A stretch of DNA of 64,000 bases. Origin: CAZPNX01 sp964588285. GTDB lineage: Bacteria > Edwardsbacteria > AC1 > EtOH8. A program made the position numbers and the translations under genes. Location: positions 40,267 to 104,266 of the forward strand of contig CAZPNX010000005.1 of NCBI GenBank assembly GCA_964588285.1, read 5' to 3'. The notes beneath the pieces are model-generated. The model was not told where the DNA came from, ran no database searches, and saw nothing but the letters and a program-made list of their open reading frames with translations. Numbering within the stretch: position 1 is the first letter of the stretch; each line of letters begins with the position of its first letter. Below are positions 59,531-64,000 of this stretch, piece by piece.

Positions 59531-61597
59531 ATGGCGACGCCCTTTACCTTTAAGCACAGGCAAAACCCGATATCAACCTTGGCGGCAATCTGCCTTCTGG
59601 CGGCGACCGGGACGGCGGCCGACGGCCTGCCATCCAAGGTTTCTCCAGCTTTGGGGAGGATGCTGGCCGAATCCGAGCCTGGATCCAAACACCTATGCTG
59701 GGTGTTTTTCAGCGACAAGGACCACCAAGACGCCTTTCCTTTTTATGACCCCAGAGCTTTGGAACGCCGTGCCAAGGTCGGAGCAAAACTTTCCTATGGC
59801 GATCTGCCGGTCAACCGCCTTTATGTCGGCCAACTTTGGGCCAGCGGCGCCAGGGTGCGGGCGGTCTCCCGCTGGCTGAACGCGGCCAGTGTCGAGGTTG
59901 ATGCCTGCCAGGTGGCCGCCTTGGAGGCGCTGCCGTTCGTAGTCCATTTGGAGCCGGTGGCCGTTTACCGCTATCCATCGGAGCATCGGGAAACCAGGCC
60001 GGTATCGGCCAAGGAGATTCCGGCCCTGGACTACGGCTATGCCGACGAACAGATCCGTTTGATGCGGGTGAACGAGCTCCATCAGAAGGGATATACCGGA
60101 AGCGGCGTCCGGCTGTGCATCATCGACACCGGGTTCGACCGGGAGCACGAGGCCCTGCAGCGGGCCAGGGTGCTGGCCGAGCGCGACTTCCAAAGGATGA
60201 TTTACGATACGGTTTCGGTCAGTCCTCTGGTGATCGACACCCTGCCCGACCTGGTGACCTCGTACCAGGATGAGCAGGACAGCAGCCGCATCCAGACCTG
60301 GCACGGCACGGCCATGCTCTCCATCATCGGAGCCTTTCGGCCCGGGGTGCTGGTGGGCAGCGCCTACAACTGCGACTTCATCTTGGCCAAGACCGAGCAC
60401 CATCATGCCGACAACGAGCCCGACTTCTACCAGGAGGAGGACTGGTGGGTGGCGGCCCTGGAGTGGGCCGACTCCCTGGGAGCCGATATCGTCTCCAGTT
60501 CTTTGGGCTACCGCCGGTGGAGCAACTTCGCGCCGTACCTGTACCGTGAGATGGACGGGGTTACTGCCAAGTCCTCCATAGCCGCTGACAGCGCCGCCCA
60601 AAGGGGGATCCTGATAGTCAACGCTTTGGGTAATATCAACAGCAACACCAGGCCCGATACCTGCATTTTGGCTCCGGCCGATGCCAAGGGAATCCTAAGC
60701 GTCGGCGGGGTCTGGTCCAGCACCAGACGATGGGCCTACTCCACTCTGGGAAGTGCGCCCGGCGCCGGGCCGGCCGCGGACAGCCTCAAGGTGAGAAGGC
60801 TGGGCGGAACCGACTCGGTCTGGATGCGGCGCATAAAGCCCGAGGTTTCCTCGGCCTGGCAGACCTCTTTTGCCTACAATCAGCAGGACAGCCTGGGAAA
60901 CTTCAACCTCATCAGGAGTTCGGTGGGCACCTCGGGCGCCTGTGCCCTGACCGCCGGATTGTGCGCCTTGCTGCTACAGGCCCATCCGTCATGGGGGCCG
61001 GAACAGGTGATCGAGGCCCTTAAGGCCAGCGCCAGCAATAGAACATGTGTCGAGGCCTACCTGACCGTGCCGGAATCGCTGGCTTGCGAACTGGGCTCGG
61101 GGTCCGCCCAGAACCCGGCCTTTGCCGGAATGGCCACCGGCCACAAATACTACACATATGGCGGCACTACCTACGACCTTTACGACGCCTACCGAGTGGG
61201 CTGGGGCATCCCTGACGGAGTGGCCGCCCTCAACTACACCGCTTTGGAAGTGGTATTGCCGAACAAGGACGAGATGTACGACCCCTATCCCAATCCGGCC
61301 AAGATTTCTGATGGCGGGATCTATTTCCCCTACTTTCTTACCCGGGACTCCTATAAGGTCAACCTATACATTTATTCTCTTGACGGCAGATTAATAAGGG
61401 CCTTGGACCTGGGCCAGCAGCTGGCCGGCGAGTATCCGGGAACGATAGATCAAATCCGCCAACGAAACGGTTCCCGTCAGCCGGCTTTCTGGGACCTGAA
61501 AAACGACCAGGGCCGGACGGTATCCAGCGGACTTTATCTGGCCCTTTTAAGCACGGGATGGGGCCAAAGCAGCAGGAAAATTATGATACTCAGGTGA
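59531..61597 (+). CDS. Secreted subtilisin-like serine protease with C-terminal sorting domain
   Basis: About 688 residues from ATG 59531; an earlier in-frame ATG (59459) would add a non-signal tail of 24 residues encoded partly by an ACACAGACAGGACGGATACA repeat-like stretch. Signal region NPISTLAAICLLAATGTAA, an inhibitor-like propeptide to about residue 170, then the S8 domain: Asp in LCIIDTGFD, His in WHGTAMLSIIG, Asn region near INSNTRPDTC, and Ser in GTSGACALTAGLCALLL. The triad is complete, although the usual GTSMA reads GTSGA. The C-terminal 90 residues form an Ig-like tail (PYPNPAKISDGGIYF, SSGLYLALLSTG, ending SRKIMILR). Probably an extracellular or surface-attached protease. Confidence 0.88.
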   Translation: MATPFTFKHRQNPISTLAAICLLAATGTAADGLPSKVSPALGRMLAESEPGSKHLCWVFFSDKDHQDAFPFYDPRALERRAKVGAKLSYGDLPVNRLYVGQLWASGARVRAVSRWLNAASVEVDACQVAALEALPFVVHLEPVAVYRYPSEHRETRPVSAKEIPALDYGYADEQIRLMRVNELHQKGYTGSGVRLCIIDTGFDREHEALQRARVLAERDFQRMIYDTVSVSPLVIDTLPDLVTSYQDEQDSSRIQTWHGTAMLSIIGAFRPGVLVGSAYNCDFILAKTEHHHADNEPDFYQEEDWWVAALEWADSLGADIVSSSLGYRRWSNFAPYLYREMDGVTAKSSIAADSAAQRGILIVNALGNINSNTRPDTCILAPADAKGILSVGGVWSSTRRWAYSTLGSAPGAGPAADSLKVRRLGGTDSVWMRRIKPEVSSAWQTSFAYNQQDSLGNFNLIRSSVGTSGACALTAGLCALLLQAHPSWGPEQVIEALKASASNRTCVEAYLTVPESLACELGSGSAQNPAFAGMATGHKYYTYGGTTYDLYDAYRVGWGIPDGVAALNYTALEVVLPNKDEMYDPYPNPAKISDGGIYFPYFLTRDSYKVNLYIYSLDGRLIRALDLGQQLAGEYPGTIDQIRQRNGSRQPAFWDLKNDQGRTVSSGLYLALLSTGWGQSSRKIMILR

Positions 61598-61607
61598 TAA
61601 AAATACC

Positions 61608-61636
61608 TTGACTTATGGCCAAATATTAAGTAAAAT
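61608..61636 (+). promoter_or_regulatory. Near-consensus promoter upstream of argF
   Basis: TTGACT (61608-61613), 17 bases, TAAAAT (61631-61636). It lies 11 bases after the protease stop. A 12-codon frame (MAACCIPLEYNE, ATG 61655, stop 61691) and an intrinsic terminator lie between it and argF. Confidence 0.7.
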
Positions 61637-61710
61637 TAACCATTAATCATTCTCATGGCCGCATGTTGCATCCCATTGGAATACAATGAGTAATAAAATA
61701 CACCGAAAAG

Positions 61711-61741
61711 GCTCGCCGACCTGATGTCAGCGAGCTTTTTT
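61711..61741 (+). terminator. Intrinsic terminator in the leader of argF
   Basis: GCTCGCCGAC (61711-61720), loop CTGAT, GTCAGCGAGC (61726-61735; nine of ten pairs), then six T. It may simply end the protease transcript, or attenuate transcription from the promoter at 61608, which lies 75 bases upstream. No competing antiterminator pairing is obvious. Confidence 0.75.
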
Positions 61742-61817
61742 ACAAAAACCGTCAGTGGTAAAATCGCAGCAAGGCTTTAAACCACAAAATGTTATAAAAT
61801 TTAATCAGAGGGGACAG

Positions 61818-62780
61818 ATGAAAAAGGACCTTGTTTCGGTGGCTGATCTATCCAAGCAGGAGATGGATGAGATCTTCAAGCTGGCCATTCAGATTAAAAA
61901 GAAGACAAAAAAGGGGCATTCACCCAAACTTCTGGCCGACAAGACCATGGCCATGATTTTCGAGAAACCCAGCCTGCGCACTCGGGTGACCTTCGAGACC
62001 GGCATGACCCAGCTGGGAGGCCATGCTATCTATCTGGCGCCTTCGGATATCCAATTGGGCAAAAGGGAGACGGTGCCCGATGTGGCCCGCAACCTGTGCC
62101 GCTGGGTGGACATCATCATGGCCCGCACCTTTGCCCATAAGACCATCACCGATCTGGCCGAGAACAGCTCGGTGCCGGTGATCAACGCCCTATCAGATCT
62201 GGAGCATCCCTGCCAGATCCTGGCCGACTTCATGACCATTCTGGAGCACAAGCGTAAATTCAAGGGCCTTAAACTGGCCTATATCGGCGACGGCAACAAT
62301 GTCTGCAATTCGCTTCTTCTGGCCGCCGGCCTGACCGGCATGGACATGAGCGTCGGCTGTCCCCAGGGCTACGAGCCGGACAAGGGCGTCTGGGAGAAGG
62401 CCCTGGAGCTGGCCGCCAAGACCAGGGCCAACCTCCAGATAGTCCGCGATCCGCGAGAGGCGGTCCGAGGCGCCGATGTCATCTACACCGATGTCTGGGC
62501 CTCCATGGGCCAGGAGTCTGAAAAGGAGCTCCGCGCCCGGGTGTTCGCCCCCTACCAGGTCAACCAGCAGCTGGTGGACGGCTCCAAGCGCGACTCCATT
62601 GTGCTCCACTGCCTGCCGGCCCACCGGGGCGACGAGATCACCAGCGAGGTGCTGGACGGGACGCACTCTCGGGTGCTGGACCAGGCCGAGAACCGGCTTC
62701 ACGTCCAGAAGGCGGTCATGGTGATCCTGTGCCGCAACCGCGCCCGGATGCAGAAGCGGAAGTCATCCAAGAGGAAGTAA
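61818..62780 (+). CDS. argF: Ornithine carbamoyltransferase
   Basis: 320 residues from ATG 61818 (GAGGGG six bases ahead; an earlier in-frame start at 61755 is not supported). Transfers carbamoyl phosphate to ornithine to give citrulline, or the reverse when coupled to carbamate kinase. Carbamoyl-phosphate loop FEKPSLRTRVTFE (the usual STRTR reads SLRTR), DLEHPCQILADFMTI (HPCQ), GDGNNVCNSLLLAA, and the catalytic HCLPAHRGDEIT. The ornithine site DMSVGCPQGYEP is in the expected place. No other arginine genes are near, so it could serve either arginine synthesis or carbamoyl-phosphate fermentation. Confidence 0.94.
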   Translation: MKKDLVSVADLSKQEMDEIFKLAIQIKKKTKKGHSPKLLADKTMAMIFEKPSLRTRVTFETGMTQLGGHAIYLAPSDIQLGKRETVPDVARNLCRWVDIIMARTFAHKTITDLAENSSVPVINALSDLEHPCQILADFMTILEHKRKFKGLKLAYIGDGNNVCNSLLLAAGLTGMDMSVGCPQGYEPDKGVWEKALELAAKTRANLQIVRDPREAVRGADVIYTDVWASMGQESEKELRARVFAPYQVNQQLVDGSKRDSIVLHCLPAHRGDEITSEVLDGTHSRVLDQAENRLHVQKAVMVILCRNRARMQKRKSSKRK

Positions 62781-62816
62781 ACGGCCAAACCGGAAATCCA
62801 TATCGGAGGATAAAAG

Positions 62817-63038
62817 ATGATGGGCGCATGGGGAGGGCTGTTCTGGATAATCTACAGCATAGTGATGGCGGTCAGTTTGGCGCTGGGTCTGGTGTGGTTT
62901 TATTTCAGCATCAGGTTCTTCAGCCGGGCGGCCGAATACTATCAGAAGCAGAACAATTACTTTAAGAAGCGCGACGAGGACATGAAGGAGCTTCTGGCCA
63001 AGTTCGACCAGCTGGTGGACGTCCTCAAGGTCAAATAG
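62817..63038 (+). CDS. Small single-span membrane protein with coiled coil
   Basis: 73 residues, good GGAGG ribosome binding site seven bases upstream. One membrane helix (about 8-33, WIIYSIVMAVSLALGLVWFY) is followed by a charged, heptad-like segment (QKQNNYFKKRDEDMKELLAK, then FDQLVDVLKVK). No family recognised. It lies 36 bases after argF in the same direction and is probably cotranscribed. It may be an envelope scaffold or part of an unknown complex. Confidence 0.8.
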   Translation: MMGAWGGLFWIIYSIVMAVSLALGLVWFYFSIRFFSRAAEYYQKQNNYFKKRDEDMKELLAKFDQLVDVLKVK

Positions 63039-63056
63039 CCGGGTTACGGATTGAAC

Positions 63057-63126
63057 GTTTCGTGTTGCGGGTTCGGCGTTTCCCACGGCAGATAAGGCGG
63101 ACCTGCCCAAACATGCAACATGGAAC
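63057..63126. repeat. Imperfect palindrome of the GTTNCNTGTTGC class
   Basis: GTTTCGTGTTGCGGGTT (63057-63073) is inverted at 63110-63126 (AACATGCAACATGGAAC), 13 of 17 positions matching. It lies just before dapF and resembles the other intergenic palindromic elements in layout, with different sequence. Confidence 0.4.
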
Positions 63127-63141
63127 ACCCTAAAAAGCACA

Positions 63142-63948
63142 ATGCGCTTCTATAAGCTTTCGGGCAGCGGCAACGACTTTGTTCTCTTCGACAACCGGGA
63201 CCTGGCGCTTAAAGGCGACCTTAGGGACCTGGTGGCTCGGGTTTGCGCCCGCAGGACGGGCGTCGGGGCCGACGGGGTGCTGCTTTTGGAGCCGGCCCAG
63301 GGCGCCGATTTCCGCATGCGCTACCTCAACGCCGACGGCGGCGAGGTGGAGTTCTGCGGCAACGGGGGCAGGTGTTCGGCCTTCATGGCTTTTCGGCTGG
63401 GCCTGGCCAAGGAGATTATGTCGTTTCTGGCCGGCGACGGGCTCCATCGGGCCGAGGTCCGGGGGGAACGGGTCAAGCTGGGCATGTCCGACCCCAAGGA
63501 CATATCACTGGGGTTTTTGTTGGAGGTCGAAGGCAAGGGTTACGCCGCCAGTTTTGCCGATACCGGGGTGCCGCATCTGGTCATCCAGGTGGGCGATGTC
63601 GAGGCGGTGGATGTGGTCGGTTTGGGCCGGGCCATCCGCCACCATCACCGGTACCAGCCCAGGGGGACCAACGCGGACTTTGTGGAAGTGGTGGACAGGC
63701 ACAGGCTCAAGGTCAGGACCTATGAGCGCGGGGTGGAGGACGAGACCCTGGCCTGCGGCACCGGCTGCACGGCAGCGGCGCTGGTGGCCGTGCTGCGGGG
63801 GCTGGCAGAATCTCCGGTGGAGTGTTTGACCCAAGGCGGCGAGGTGCTGACCGTCCACTTGAAAACCCAGGGCGACCGAGCCGGCGACGTTTTCCTGGAG
63901 GGAGAGGTCAAGCTGGTGTTCCAGGGAGAGTGGCCGCCTAATATTTGA
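63142..63948 (+). CDS. dapF: Diaminopimelate epimerase
   Basis: 268 residues. Converts LL- to meso-diaminopimelate for lysine and peptidoglycan by a two-base mechanism. MRFYKLSGSGNDFVLFDNRD is the canonical start; EFCGNGGRCSAF and ETLACGTGCTAAAL carry the two catalytic Cys; GVPHLVIQV, RGTNADFVEVV and RTYERGVEDETLA are also conserved. The start has no obvious Shine-Dalgarno and lies 16 bases after a palindromic element. Its presence implies meso-DAP peptidoglycan. The remaining 52 bases of the window hold nothing recognisable. Confidence 0.95.
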   Translation: MRFYKLSGSGNDFVLFDNRDLALKGDLRDLVARVCARRTGVGADGVLLLEPAQGADFRMRYLNADGGEVEFCGNGGRCSAFMAFRLGLAKEIMSFLAGDGLHRAEVRGERVKLGMSDPKDISLGFLLEVEGKGYAASFADTGVPHLVIQVGDVEAVDVVGLGRAIRHHHRYQPRGTNADFVEVVDRHRLKVRTYERGVEDETLACGTGCTAAALVAVLRGLAESPVECLTQGGEVLTVHLKTQGDRAGDVFLEGEVKLVFQGEWPPNI

Positions 63949-64000
63949 AAATGATTATCCCATCCGTTCAGGAAGAAACCAGCTGAGCGTAGGTGACAGG

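Overview
The window is a 64 kb piece of a gene-dense, GC-rich bacterial chromosome. It has a Gram-negative envelope: type IV pilus secretin, TolC, an MsbA-like flippase with a family 9 glycosyltransferase, and a PorV-like outer-membrane protein. Three secreted proteins end in the Ig-like 'NPF ... G.Y.Y.L ... RKM..V' tail typical of type IX secretion or FlgD-like C-terminal domains. Together with the PorV-like protein and a DUF2723 membrane protein, this points to an uncultured lineage near the Fibrobacteres-Chlorobi-Bacteroidetes group or candidate phyla such as Edwardsbacteria, WOR-3, TA06 or Zixibacteria. That placement is inference. The 2-oxoacid:ferredoxin oxidoreductase, acetate kinase, carbamate kinase and HypA/HypB suggest an anaerobic fermenter. 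TGA is used as an ordinary stop in many genes.

Layout. 1-7.7 kb: heterodimeric ABC exporter, secreted endonuclease I, ABC-F protein, CsgG/LpoB-like protein. 7.7-13.4 kb: small lipoprotein, then a divergently transcribed HTH gene leading into pilMNOPQ. 13.4-19.2 kb: rpsT, scpB, CorC-like protein, DUF502 protein, MsbA-like transporter, glycosyltransferase. 19.3-25 kb: an autoregulated TetR gene and a TolC-MacA-MacB type efflux system. 25.1-28.6 kb: an AT-rich accessory island with two tandem beta-propeller lipoproteins and the 5' half of a large secreted protein. That protein turns GC-rich at about 28.56 kb and is broken by one in-frame TGA at 29557. 30.4-33.2 kb: a cyclic-2,3-diphosphoglycerate synthetase-like GTPase with carbamate kinase, behind an unusual leader. 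33.3-40.5 kb: RRM protein, korDABC, ndk, ackA, DUF177, AmrS-like radical SAM enzyme, DUF4321. 40.5-47 kb: tilS-hpt-ftsH-folE-folP-cdaA. 47-56.4 kb: methyltransferase, DUF2723 protein, hypAB, flavoprotein, amidase, rarA. 56.5-64 kb: fmdB with outer-membrane proteins, a PATAN protein, a secreted subtilase, argF, dapF.

How the genes work together. KorDABC makes acyl-CoA and reduced ferredoxin, AckA makes ATP from acetyl phosphate, and Ndk spreads the phosphate. Carbamate kinase and ornithine carbamoyltransferase, 29 kb apart, both handle carbamoyl phosphate, and each follows a near-consensus promoter and a long structured leader. HypA/HypB imply a nickel enzyme, probably a hydrogenase, outside the window.

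The most unusual material is non-coding or mosaic: (i) the leader of the GTPase gene, where a short upstream reading frame stops inside a hairpin that can mask the ribosome binding site; (ii) the argF leader, with an intrinsic terminator between promoter and gene; (iii) several dispersed imperfect-palindrome repeat families, some inside coding sequence; (iv) the mosaic, nonsense-interrupted secreted protein and the duplicated promoter/lipoprotein-signal cassette beside it. I saw no rRNA, tRNA, CRISPR array, insertion sequence or prophage.
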